From positions 1 to 64,000 of the forward strand of contig JAMFTG010000150.1 in assembly GCA_023974075.1 (NCBI GenBank): 64,000 nucleotides of DNA, read 5' to 3'. The DNA is from Chaenocephalus aceratus. Lineage: Eukaryota; Chordata; Actinopteri; Perciformes; Channichthyidae. This document shows positions 1 to 10,823 of this stretch, in pieces. Below the pieces are notes generated by a model that saw only the letters and a list, made by a program, of their open reading frames with translations, searched no databases and was not told the DNA's origin. Within the stretch, counting starts at the first letter, position 1, and every line of letters begins with the position of its first letter. Made by a program: the position numbers and the translations under genes.

Positions 1-11
1 CTGAATTTCAC

Positions 12-134
12 CTCTTTGATGTGCAGGAAGTCCTTAGCATCAAAGGAGACGGCGGTGCCGGCCACAGGAACATCTTCATCCAGAGCGCCGCAGTAACTCA
101 CGTTCGTCCTCACTGCAAACGCCGGAGCTTTGGT
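12..134 (-). CDS. cacnb4: CACNB4 exon encoding the first half of the SH3 domain
   Basis: Internal exon of a voltage-gated calcium channel beta subunit, the cytoplasmic partner that binds the alpha-1 I-II linker and controls channel trafficking and gating. The 41 codons read [20 protein letters not shown] and end [10 protein letters not shown], the opening of the beta-subunit SH3 domain. The GALDEDVPV stretch fits beta-4 better than beta-2. Borders: acceptor after ...TTATCCAG at 135-136 and donor GTGAAA at 11-6; length 123 bp, phase 0 at both ends. It joins in frame to the 2502-2621 exon (ERAK then TKAP). The rest of SH3, HOOK and guanylate-kinase-like exons lie left of the window. A retroelement fragment lies about 55 bp upstream of the acceptor. 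Beta-4 rather than a paralogue is inferred from wording plus the neighbouring STAM2. Confidence 0.93.
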
Positions 135-188
135 CTGGATAAGGAGGGAGAACACGAGTATAATTGTTACGAGAGGTCCCGTGTTCAT

Positions 189-658
189 ATCCCGGACGAG
201 CCCCCATATGCTACGTCCCCAGCTCGTTTAGGGTAAAAGGGAAGCAACACGAAACCAGATATTCTTGGTAAGAAGTTGATTTTAATAATAAACTCAAAAT
301 AAAGATGACATAAACAAAAACACAGGCTCTTTAAAAAAGAAGCTATCTGTTCACAATATAAATACACAAAACGAAGGCCACAGAGTATCACAGTCATAGA
401 ACACTATGGGCACTTAAGGCGAAAATAGTGAGGCGTCTCGCACAAGTTCGACGCCGTCACAAATCACAGAATACACACAAACATTTGTAGAGTATGAGTA
501 GCGAGGCACCCTGGCACAAATCCAGCGCCTCGAATGACAACAACGTCGCAGCTTAAATAGCGTCATCCCGCGTCATCAAGCATCGTCCAGACCTCTTCCG
601 GTGGGAGGAACTAACCAACGTCACACCGACGCGGTAACCATGGTAACCAAGCTGGACA
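189..658 (-). mobile_element. LTR-retroelement 5' end: solo-like LTR plus tRNA-Pro primer binding site
   Basis: On the minus strand a 450-bp TG...CA segment (658 to 209) has a TATTTAAG box (about 553) typical of an LTR. Two bases after its CA end comes TGGGGGCTCGTCCGGGAT (206-189), the classic primer binding site complementary to tRNA-Pro. Only about 50 bp follow before the CACNB4 exon acceptor at 135, so gag, pol and the 3' LTR are absent: this is a truncated insertion. No target duplication was found. It could be gypsy-type or an endogenous retrovirus; the window does not contain enough to decide, and nothing coding remains. Confidence 0.75.
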
Positions 659-1279
659 TGTATGTATATGTTATATTAGGATGTTGAAATGGCAATAAAG
701 TATTAAACCCTTAAATATGTGATCATGCGGAATGGAAAACAACAAAAACAAAACTTTTGAGGATTGGTCTTCTTCACCAAGCTCCATTGTATTTCTCAAC
801 AAAACACTCCTTTTGTGTTTCTCTCCTCACATTGCACATCTTTTGCCCAGTTTCATCAGAAACTAGAAGGGCACTCAGAGACTGCAATCAACCACCAAGT
901 GCAGAATAATGCCCATCTGCTCCACATTTGAATAGCTTCTCCCGTGTCCAAAGCTATACTCTTCCCCCCAACCTTCAGGAAAACCGTGCCAACCGTTTTT
1001 CTTCCATCGAGCTGGCAGACAGACAAATAAACCAACACACTGAAACAAAAGCAACGCGGAGATAATAAGAAGAACAAGCGTGAAGGTATTCGGTCCTTCC
1101 TACATCCAGGATATGGGTAAACCTCAACTAAAACAATTAAACCTACTATCCTCGATCCAAAATGGTGATATGTGGCTTGAACCTTGGCCATTAAATACAA
1201 GAAAATAAAAATAATTGCACCTAAAAGAAGTCATTGGAAACGAAAGCATGTACAGTGGTTTGGCTTTTTTGAAGGTTAT
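659..1279. other. CACNB4 intron, no recognised feature
   Basis: AT-rich intronic DNA without open frames of note, splice-paired exons or an obvious repeat family seen elsewhere in the window. Confidence 0.5.
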
Positions 1280-2400
1280 ATATCTGAATGTCCTCTTCCA
1301 ATATCAGAGTAACATGATAACAAAGGTATCCCAACTGCAGCTGTGAACATGACAGGATGTGTGATGACCTGGAAGAGCATCAGGACTGTTTGAGGCACAT
1401 GATAGCTATGTGATGAACATGATGATTCAGCCTCTATGGAGAGAGACATCAAGCATGCTCATTTCTGACATGGAGCTCATCTGAAGTAAACATTGAATAA
1501 GGCTTTCTATTCCTCCATCTTGTGACTGGGACTCCCTCTCTTGGATATCAGCATGTGAAGGACACTGTTCGGGAAGTAGTTGTACTAGGAACTATAATTG
1601 TTTGAGAAAGTCAGAATAAATTAGAATTTTGAGAGAAAGTTAGAATTTTTGAGATTTTCAGAAAAAAGCAAACATTTTGAGAAAAAACTTATTATTATTA
1701 ACATTTTTAAGTATTCAGAAAAAGTCAGATTTTTTTGAAAAAGTCAGATATTTTTGAAAAAGTCTTCTTTTGATTTTTAGAAAAAGACAGAAATTTTAGA
1801 GAAAGTCAGAATTTTTGGAAAAAAGTCAGTATTTTCTACATAACAAGATGTATGATTACCTAAGAACCGGCATTCCTCCATCTTGTGACCGTGTAACTCC
1901 CTCTCTTGGATATCAAGGCAAGGCAAGTTTATTTATATAGCACCTTTCAGCACCAGGCAATTCAAGGTGCTTTACAAAAATGAAAGACATTCAGACAAAG
2001 GCATTTAAAAACAGTAAAAGATAATAAAAGAAACATTAAAAGAAAAACAAAAAATGAAAGACATTAAGAAAATGGCATTTAAAATCAGTCATTAAAAAGA
2101 AAAGCTAATAAAATAAACATTAAAAGATAAAAGTTACAGTGCAGTCTAAGATATGAATAGTTCAATTCTTTCGGTTCTTGATTTTTAATTTATTCACAGA
2201 ACCTCCCTTTGGAAATCCGAACATTTCCGTCCCGATTATTAATTTGTGCTCGCATGACATCCACAATCATGTGAAGCCACAGCATGTGAAGGACACTGCT
2301 CAGGAACTAGTTGATGCTCTATATGTGAGGACTACTTCCATTCTGGAGAGCATCAGAAACACATGGATCCTGAGGTTGAAGCTCAAGCCGGTAACGAGGG
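1280..2400. repeat. interspersed repeat split by later insertions; inverted copy at 49225-49610
   Basis: Segments 1280-1590 and 2275-2395 match, in inverted orientation, one continuous stretch at 49225-49610. Between them (about 1590-2275) lies inserted material: an AT-rich AGAATTTTTGAGAAAG-type tract (1600-1840), a partial duplicate of the repeat (1866-1912), and at 1917 the very common teleost motif GGCAAGTTTATTTATATAGC. A short open frame in the right segment reads DTAQELVDALYV and is shared with the 49-kb copy, hinting at an old coding element that I do not recognise. Confidence 0.6.
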
Positions 2401-2501
2401 ATATTTTTCTAACACTGAATTAGATGTATATTCCTTTTCAGTAGATTATGGGTTACAGTTTGTGGCTCCATTGGGCTGTAAATCGTCCCTGTGAAACTGA
2501 C

Positions 2502-2621
2502 CTTTGCCCTCTCGAGCTGCACAGTGGCCTGCTGCTCCTTCTCCTGCTGCCCGCCCTCCTTCTCCTCCTCCAGGGAAACATCCGAGTCAGACGGTCGGCT
2601 CGTGTAGGAATCAGCTGAGCC
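2502..2621 (-). CDS. cacnb4: CACNB4 exon, N-terminal linker before SH3
   Basis: Forty codons containing [14 protein letters not shown] and [12 protein letters not shown], the highly conserved calcium channel beta-subunit segment just before the SH3 domain. Acceptor is TTCTCCAG before GGC at 2621; donor is GTCAGT starting at 2501. Length 120 bp, phase 0 on both sides, so it splices in frame from the 36905-36988 exon (...ILRQ then GSAD) and to the 12-134 exon. The middle is rich in Glu, Lys and Gln ([14 protein letters not shown]) and predicted to be disordered or helical. The family reuses this exon with alternative first exons, which matches the second candidate first exon at 18879-18924. Confidence 0.94.
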
Positions 2622-3157
2622 CTGGAGAACAACCATAATAATAAGTTTATTTATTATCGCACCTTTCACAGAATTAAGACCACAGAAACATGAATACAAT
2701 GAGGCAGACATTTAAGGTCAACATCAACACAACAGAGGAGGAGAATAACATGCTATCAGGAGGCATACAAAGCACCAGGGGAACTACTTTCTCTCTGTGA
2801 TTGGACATCCGAGGGGCACAACACAATAATAAACCACTGTAATGTGTAATTTGATATGTCCTATTCTGAACCAAACACATTTAAATGCAAAATAGATGCA
2901 GGACATAACAAGAGACTATTTCTTAAAAACAACAGAGACTGAGCGAATGAATAGGAGGGAGTTTGGACAAGTGTGTGAGCGTGTGTGTGTGTGTGTCCTA
3001 GCATTACTATCCTTGTGGGGACCTAAATCTGTTTATACAGCTACGTGTGGGGACTCGCCTCCCTTATGGGGACAAAATGGAGGTCCCCATAAGGGAAATC
3101 ATTAATTTTAGGGTGAAGACTTGGTTAGGTTAAGGTTAAGGGTAAGTGTCTGTCTGT

Positions 3158-3286
<129 letters not shown>

Positions 3287-3587
3287 ATCAAAGGCTGCCA
3301 GATTAAAGATGATGAACCGGCGGAGGGAGGCAGGATCAGATATTTGAAGAGATAAAAATAGAGACACAACACTCAGGAAGCCCCTGCCTCATTTTCTCCA
3401 TCACCATGGTACATTGACTAAAATATTCATTTGAATGACATCGAGGGGTGCTCCCGCCCATTTTGTCTGTACCTGTAACAAAGGGAACACACTGACCTCT
3501 GTGGATGAAAATCAGTTACACTGCACAAATGATCTTAGGAAATTAGCTGTTTCTAATATCTAATGTTCTATAGAATGGAAGAGGAAA

Positions 3588-5843
3588 TATTCTGCTGGTG
3601 TTCAGGTGTATATCAGTATGTAGTGTCTCTACTTTAAAGAGTCCTCTCCTGCTGATGTTCAGGTGTATATCAGTATGTAGTCTCTACTTTAAAGAGTCAT
3701 CTCCTGCTGATGTTCAGGTGTATATCAGTATGTAGTCTCTACTTTAAAGAGTCCTCTCCTGCTGATGTTCAGGTGTATATCAGTATGTAGTGTCTCTACT
3801 TTAAAGAGTCCTCTCCTGCTGATGTTCAGGTGTATATCAGTATGTAGTCTCTACTTTAAAGAGTCCTCTCCTGCTGATGTTCAGGTGTATATCAGTATGT
3901 AGTCTCTACTTTAAAGAGTCCTCTCCTGCTGATGTTCAGGTGTATATCAGTATGTAGTGTCTCTACTTTAAAGAGTCCTCTCCTGCTGATGTTCAGGTGT
4001 ATATCAGTATGTAGAGTCTCTACTTTAAAGAGTCCTCTCCTGCTGATGTTCAGGTGTATATCAGTATGTAGTGTCTCTACTTTAAAGAGTCCTCTCCTGC
4101 TGATGTTCAGGTGTATATCAGTATGTAGTGTCTCTACTTTAAAGAGTCCTCTCCTGCTGATGTTCAGGTGTATATCAGTATGTAGTGTCTCTACTTTAAA
4201 GAGTCCTCTCCTGCTGATGTTCAGGTGTATATCAGTATGTAGTGTCTCTACTTTAAAGAGTCCTCTCCTGCTGATGTTCAGGTGTATATCAGTATGTAGT
4301 GTCTCTACTTTAAAGAGTCCTCTCCTGCTGATGTTCAGGTGTATATCAGTATGTAGTGTCTCTACTTTAAAGAGTCCTCTCCTGCTGATGTTCAGGTGTA
4401 TATCAGTATGTAGTGTCTCTACTTTAAAGAGTCCTCTCCTGCTGATGTTCAGGTGTATATCTGTATGTAGTGTCTCTACTTTAAAGAGTCCTCTCCTGCT
4501 GATGTTCAGGTGTATATCAGTATGTAGTGTCTCTACTTTAAAGAGTCCTCTCCTGCTGATGTTCAGGTGTATATCAGTATGTAGGTCTCTACTTTAAAGA
4601 GTCCTCTCCTGCTGATGTTCAGGTGTATATCAGTATGTAGTGTCTCTACTTTAAAGAGTCCTCTCCCTGCTGATGTTCAGGTGTATATCAGTATGTAGTG
4701 TCTCTACTTTAAAGAGTCCTCTCCTGCTGATGTTCAGGTGTATATCAGTATGTAGTGTCTCTACTTTAAAGAGTCCTCTCCTGCTGATGTTCAGGTGTAT
4801 ATCAGTATGTAGTGTCTCTACTTTAAAGAGTCCTCTCCTGCTGATGTTCAGGTGTATATCAGTATGTAGTGTCTCTACTTTAAAGAGTCCTCTCCTGCTG
4901 ATGTTCAGGTGTATATCAGTATGTAGTGTCTCTACTTTAAAGAGTCCTCTCCTGCTGATGTTCAGGTGTATATCAGTATGTAGTGTCTCTACTTTAAAGA
5001 GTCCTCTCCTGCTGATGTTCAGGTGTATATCAGTATGTAGTGTCTCTACTTTAAAGAGTCCTCTCCTGCTGATGTTCAGGTGTATATCAGTATGTAGTGT
5101 CTCTACTTTAAAGAGTCCTCTCCTGCTGATGTTTCAGGTGTATATCAGTATGTAAGTGTCTCTACTTTAAAGAGTCCTCTCCTGCTGATGTTCAGGTGTA
5201 TATCAGTATGTAGTGTCTCTACTTTTAAAGAGTCCTCTCCTGCTGATGTTCAGGTGTATATCAGTAATGTAGGTCTCTATTTAAAGAGTCCCTCCTGCTG
5301 ATGTTCAGGTGTATATAGTATGTATCTACTTTAAAGAGTCCTCTCCTGCTGATGTTCAGGTGTATATCAGTATGTAGTGTCTCTACTTTAAAGAGTCCTC
5401 TCCTGCTGAGGTTCAGGTATATATCAGTATGTAGTGTCTCTACTTTAAAGAGTCCTCTCCTGCTGATGTTCAGGTGTATATCAGAATCTAGTGGTCTCTA
5501 CTTTAAAGAGTCCTCTCCTGCTGATGTTCAGGTGTATATCAGTATGTAGTGTCTCTACTTTAAAAGAGTCCTCTCCTGCTGATGTTCAGGTGCATATCAG
5601 TATGTAGTGTCTCTACTTTAAAGAGTCCTCTCCTGCTGATGTTCAGGTGTATATCAGTATGTAGTGTCTCTACTTTAAAGAGTCCTCTCCTGCTGATGTT
5701 CAGGTGGTATATCAGTATGTAGTGTCTCTACTTTAAAGAGTCCTCTCCTGCTGATGTTCAGGTGTATATCAGTATGTAGTGTCTCTACTTTAAAGAGTCC
5801 TCTCCTGCTGATGTTCAGGTGTATATCAGTATGTAGTGTCTCT
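3588..5843 (+). repeat. 57-bp minisatellite array A, about 39 units
   Basis: Unit begins GTGTCTCTACTTTAAAGAGT, continues through CCTCTCCTGCTGATGTTCAG and ends GTATATCAGTATGTA. Copies are nearly identical apart from a few two-base deletions (GTGTC to GTC) and single-base indels, mostly between 5100 and 5720. Because 57 is a multiple of three, long open frames arise (a 19-residue peptide repeat starting MFRCISV), but the frame is broken wherever indels occur and there is no coding signature. The array lies inside a family-3 element, whose flank follows at 5844-6075. Confidence 0.97.
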
Positions 5844-6080
5844 TCATGTCTCCATGCTTTAATGTTCAACAAGCTCTTTATTTCTCTCATACTGCCTGTG
5901 CTGCAGCACCTCTTTTCACCCTCTGCCCAGTCTGCTCTGATTGGTTAGCTGGCCGGCTCTGTTGTGATTGGTCAACCGCTTAGAGATGTCCCGCCCCTTA
6001 GCCTATCACGTACAAGGTGTTGGAGCGCTAGCCAATAGGAGCGTGAGTGTTACATAGTGATAACACTGTCTCCAATAAAA
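5844..6080 (-). mobile_element. family-3 small DNA element flank (host of array A)
   Basis: Contains CTTTTCACCCTCTG, TCTGATTGGTTAGCTGGCCG, GAGATGTCCCGCCCCTTAG and GAGCGCTAGCCAATAGG. The same blocks recur in the same order at 28470-28660, 32805-32930, 33925-34000, 42955-43100 and 58505-58640. Non-coding; probably a non-autonomous transposon. Four copies carry the 57-bp array at the same internal place. Confidence 0.75.
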
Positions 6081-6458
6081 TAGCTTTTTGTTCTACTTAT
6101 ATCGTAAAAAGGGCTTCAGAATAACCACTTGCATCAAGCACAAACAAACATTAGTTATAACATGAACAAGGGCTAAAAACATACATTATCATGTTTTTAT
6201 ATAATGTACGCACTCAAATGAGTTCACATCACAGCATACTCATCTCTTTCTGCTCCCACTTAGCTGTTATTCAACCATCACAATCATCTAATGACGCTTT
6301 GTAACAGAATCTGTACTTCACGCCACATTACAGCTGAGAAACCACTATATTAGCATAAACACTGGATCCCTGGCCCAGAGGAGAGAGACAACATGTCCGT
6401 GCTCAGACTCTGAGAGGTCTACGAGCTAAGTACTGATCGTCACTGCTTTGTATTACAG

Positions 6459-7890
6459 GTGCAGGTGGGAAGAAGTGGAGTACAAATACTTCGTTACTGC
6501 ACTTAAGTACATGTTACTCCACTACTTATTTTTCTGATGACTTTTTACATTGCTTCTTACATTTTGAACCCAAATACCTGTACTTTCTACTTCTTACATG
6601 TTGAACACAAATACATGTACTTTCTACTTCTCACATGTTGAACACAAATACATGTACTTTCTACTTCTTACATGTTGAACACAAATACTTTCTACTCTTA
6701 CATGTTGAACACAAATACTTTCTACTTCTCACATGTTGAACACAAATACCTGTACTTTCTACTTCTTACATGTTGAACACAAATACCTGTACTTTCTACT
6801 TCTTACATGTTGAACCCAAATACCTGTACTTTCTACTTCTTACATGTTGAACACAAATACATGTACTTTCTACTTCTCACATGTTGAACACAAATACTTT
6901 CTACTTCTTACATGTTGAACACAAATACCTGTACTTTCTACTTCTTACATGTTGAACACAAATACATGTACTTTCTACTTCTTACATGTTGAACTCAAAT
7001 ACCTGTACTTTCTACTTCTTACATGTTGAACTCAAATACCTGTTACTTTCTACTTCTTATATGTTGAACCCAAATACCTGTACTTTCTACTTCTTACATG
7101 TTTGAACACAATACCTGTACTTTCTACTTCTTATATGTTGAACTCAAATACCTGTACTTTCTACTTCTTACATGTTGAACTCAAATACCTGTACTTTCTA
7201 CTTCTTACATGTTGAACTCAAATACCTGTACTTTCTACTTCTTACATGTTGAACACAAATACCTGTACTTTCTACTTCTCACATGTTGAACTCAAATACC
7301 TGTACTTTCTACTTCTTACATGTTGAACTCAAATACCTGTACTTTTCTACTTCTTTACATGTTGAACACAAATACCTGTACTTTCTACTTCTCACATGTT
7401 GAACTCAAATACCTGTACTTTCTACTTCTTACATGTTGAACACAAATACCTGTACTTTCTACTTCTCTCATTTCCAAACAGCTGGTTCCTTTAGTCTGAA
7501 TGTGTGTTTGGTGCGTGTTCATTATTCTTCAGAGTCATTGCGTGCCTATTGGTTGGAACACGATCCGTGTATCCATCACTTCCTGGTCTTCTCTAAAGAA
7601 GAGGGACCAATGGAAACGTTGTCATGTTGCCGTTGTTCAGCATGGAAACATTCATTAGCTAACAATGACATTATTGTTCTATTGATATAAAGGGAGGTCA
7701 GGTACTCTTTAAAACAGCTGCTAGCTATGGGTACTTTTTACTGAAGCACACTTCAAAGCCTCTTTACTTTCACTTGAGTGAAGAAGTTTAGTCAGTACTT
7801 CCACTTTCACCAGAGTATTTTTAAACACCAGTATCTGTACTTCTACTCGAGTGAAGGATGTGGGTACTTCTGCCATCTCTGCAGGTGCAG
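6459..7890. mobile_element. TACTT-type interspersed element carrying a 37-bp minisatellite
   Basis: The ends are GCAGGTGGGAAGAAGTGGAG (6462) and, inverted, GTACTTCTGCCATCTCTGCAGGTGC (about 7863-7887), with TACTTTACTCNAGTGAAG-like text inside. Related single fragments lie at 15840-15920 and 25365-25430. The interior 6555-7466 is a tandem array. Ends are degenerate, so the exact boundary and class are unsure. Confidence 0.55.
6555..7466. repeat. 37-bp minisatellite, about 24 units
   Basis: Unit TACTTTCTACTTCTTACATG followed by TTGAACACAAATACCTG. Variants: CTCACATG, ACTCAAAT, CATGTAC, and some units lacking CCTGTAC. Single-base insertions at about 7043, 7100, 7344 and 7355. Confidence 0.95.
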
Positions 7891-8430
7891 GACTCCCACT
7901 GTTTACACAGCAGCTCTGCAGGTCAGGGGTCACCTGTTCCTCCTGTCAGCATCACATGAGAGATGAGAGGCAGAACGAGTGCTGCTACTCCAGTTACATC
8001 AATATCCTTCATTGGCCCCACAGAGTGTGTTGTTTTAATAAAGCTCTATTTCTATAGCACTAGCTTAGGGTGCAGCTGAAAGTGCGTTAACCATACGGCA
8101 CAGAACACAAACAGAAAACATGAATTCAATACGGGTCAACAGTAATGCCTTTAAACACACATGCCGCATGTACATAGGGGAACAAGGAGGGAGAATCATC
8201 AGGAGATAATAATAACCCAAAGTTGAAAGATCTTTTAAAGACACTTCATGGTAAATGTGGTCCTATTTTTTTAGATGAATCCGTTTCATGCAACATCTGG
8301 AAAATAAACATAAATAAAAATAATATCAAAACAGATTATTGCGCAATAAAATGATGTCAAGAACACAAACAAATTCTGTGAAATAATTGAAATATATGTG
8401 CAATTTTTAAGTCACCAAGGACTGTATGCG
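7891..8430. other. intronic DNA, no gene
   Basis: AT-rich, with no conserved exon and no family recognised beyond short A/T tracts. Confidence 0.5.
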
Positions 8431-8811
8431 TTAAAGGTGGGGAAGGTGAGAATGGAGAAACCAGCTCGAGGGCGCTAGAATGTGAAAGTACGCAACCGAA
8501 AAGAATCTGGCTCTTCCTTCAGACTTCCTTCAGAGCCCCTCCTCCAACTCACACGACCGCCACATGACCAATGAGGGCACGAGATAAGTCTGAGCCCAGA
8601 TGGAAGGCTGACAGGCAGGTAGGCCATCCAGCTACTTTAGCCGGGCCGAGGCAGATGATTGGTCGAGCTTTTACAGCGCCACGGCTTCCACAGATGACTT
8701 ATTTTTTATTGTCAAAGCATTTAATATATTCATTGCTATCGGGACTTTAAGAGCATTCCATGGAATATAACAACAAGTGTTTCTGAAGTGAACTACCTAC
8801 CCCACCTTTAA
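8431..8811. mobile_element. family-2 TTAA MITE, copy 1
   Basis: Starts TTAAAGGTGGGGAAGGT and ends CCTACCCCACCTTTAA, so about 16-bp terminal inverted repeats include or are flanked by TTAA. Interior blocks (CCAGCTCGAGGGCGCTAGAA, AGGTAGGCCATCCAGCTACT, TTCCATGGAATATAACAACA) recur at 29101-29470 and 41288-41750. Non-coding, 381 bp. TTAA targets point to a piggyBac- or Kolobok-type transposase supplied elsewhere. Confidence 0.85.
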
Positions 8812-9400
8812 TGTCATACTCAATTGGTCTATTATTATTTTTTCAATGCAACACCTGGAAGAAAAGTGATTTAAAAAAAAATCCCACTTCCATCGATTTC
8901 TTATGAAAGGTATTTAATAGTAATGTAGTTCTTATTTAGATGGAGTTAAATGCCATTTAAGGAACCTTGAGTTATTGTGGTTTCCAGTCCAATCCTCATC
9001 AAACCTACTCTTATTATTTGCTTCTAACTACGGCAAAGCTCAGCGCCCAGTATTTCATTACATGAGACACAGACGCATGCTGCATGATGTAATGCTGTAT
9101 GCAGCAGAGTGCAATGGCCACAGACACACACACACCGTGACATAATACACACACCAGTTCATGCATTTTAATGGCGCCTTCACTTTCATGTCCTACAGTA
9201 CTATCAAAGAAGCTCATCCCTCACTGGGCGACACACAACAACAACAACAGCAGAGTGCACCCCCGTGAAACAAATAAAACACGCATAGCTAAAGGTTCTA
9301 TGTAGAAACAGTTAAATATTATGTTTCTGTTGAACCTCAACAGCAGAGAACACGGCATGACAAGATCAGACAGTTTTTAAATGATAGGAATTTCTTATAA
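8812..9400. other. intronic DNA, no gene
   Basis: Unremarkable except for a short CA run near 9124 and CAACAACAACAG at 9238. A family-3 fragment begins at about 9404 (GGGGTTTTCCCTTTCC). Confidence 0.5.
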
Positions 9401-10029
9401 CGTTTTTTGGGGTTTTCCCTTTCCTCTAGTGTGTATAGGTTTTAGTGCATGTAAATGGTCTGCAAAGGCAACAATTACAAAGCCTGAGACGCCTCCATTG
9501 AACTCTCTCAGCCACCGTATATTTTAAATTATTGTATTCTAATTATTGAAGCATTAATGTGTTCATCACTGTAATTATGCACTTGGCAAACGTGTGGTAT
9601 ATTTTAAGTACTTTATTGGTTATATCATAATGTACTGATGAGCGACCGCGTTCACACCGGAGTACTTTTCCCACGATAGTTCACCAGAAATACGATATAT
9701 TTGCGTTCACACCACACCAAAGCCCCAGGAACTAAATGAGTTCATGAGAAGCTTTTCACCGCCTTTTCCGTCCCTGCTAGAGAGCAGGGACTTTCTGGGA
9801 GAAAAAAAGTTCCTATGTCTGATTGGCTGGGCGGATTGCAGACCACGCCCCGTAAAACTCCCAAAAGGTTTTGTGAAGACGCCATTTTATTATCATTTCA
9901 TTATCATTTCATTATTAGCATTAGCATTAGCCCAGCGCAGAAACGCAGAGAGACTAACTTATCGCAACACAAAATAAAACATGGGAGCGGTGGAGATGAG
10001 GAGGGTGTCGGCGTTCTGGCGATTTACTC

Positions 10030-10084
10030 GGAAGGCTTCAGTAGAAGCTGCTGGGAGTCCCAGCAGCTTCTACTGAAGCCTTCC
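10030..10084. repeat. perfect palindrome, 26-bp arms, 3-base loop
   Basis: Left arm GGAAGGCTTCAGTAGAAGCT plus GCTGGG, loop AGT, right arm exactly complementary. The same palindrome, unchanged, lies in copy 2 at 31720-31774. Confidence 0.95.
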
Positions 10085-10226
10085 CCAACTCCGGGGACTT
10101 CCGGCCGGGGACTCCGGGCGGCAGTATACGCCGTGAAGTGGTTTGCGGCCTGCCAGTAAACCCAAAGCAGAAGAAGAAGAAGTGACGTCAGCGGCTTCAT
10201 TTGACGTCAGCGGCTTATTTGCGTAA

Positions 10227-10823
10227 CGGTACGTCCACACAGCAGCTTTAAAACAAATCTTCCAACGCTTCTCTGCCCATTGACTTTGAATGGGATGACG
10301 TCACTTTGCCTCGCTTTTCGCCGAACTGCATTGTGGGGAGCGAAGCGAAGATTTCCAGGATTCAAAAGTTGAGCAATGTTCAACTTTTGAAGCTGAGCTG
10401 GAAGCGTCAGCCAATCAAACAGCGTTTATGCAAATCTGACCGTAGAAGCGCTAGCCAATCAAACCGCGTGTAAGCAGGGAGAACCAGACCGCAGTTCATT
10501 TCCTCATAATCCAAACGAGAAATTACGGTAGCAAATCACCCGGTTCTTTACGACCAGAACTATTAACGGGATACAACCTGGAGGAACCAGGCATGGAGGG
10601 AGGTGGCAGAGACAGTGGGGGAAACTGGTAGGTTTTCGCCTGTTTGGGGAGTTTATATATTTATATATTGCTCGCATAAAATCCCCGTTTTTTTTTGCTT
10701 TGTATGTCGGAGGCGGGAGATTCATGTGATTGGTTGTTGCTCGCAAAAAATCCCCAAGCTGTCAGACACGCCCAGCTACAAGATTTTTCAAGATTTTTTA
10801 AAAGCTGCTGTGTGGACGTACCG
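10227..10823. mobile_element. nested TIR element with TAA target duplication (Harbinger-like)
   Basis: Starts CGGTACGTCCACACAGCAGC and ends with the complement (GCTGCTGTGTGGACGTACCG), flanked on both sides by TAA. The second copy of the host element (30469-32003) lacks it at this place, which gives an empty site. The 3-bp TAA target is what PIF/Harbinger elements prefer; no coding sequence supports this further. Confidence 0.8.

Noticed and set aside
12..2621. Assignment to CACNB2 with STAM1 instead of CACNB4 with STAM2
   Set aside because: [26 protein letters not shown] and MYDNLY point to beta-4, and [16 protein letters not shown] and the SLPPNV tail point to STAM2.
3932..5155. Open frames of 221 and 160 codons encoding a 19-residue repeat (MFRCISVCSVSTLKSPLLL)
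   Set aside because: They exist only because the 57-bp minisatellite unit is a multiple of three without stops. Frames break at every indel, the same unit is open on the other strand in arrays B-D, and no splice or family evidence supports a gene.
3588..5843. CRISPR-like array
   Set aside because: Units are directly contiguous with no spacers, in a vertebrate genome; it is a minisatellite.
10030..10084. Possible microRNA precursor
   Set aside because: A perfect 26-bp stem with a 3-base loop is too short-looped for a typical precursor and belongs to a transposon; kept only as a structural finding.
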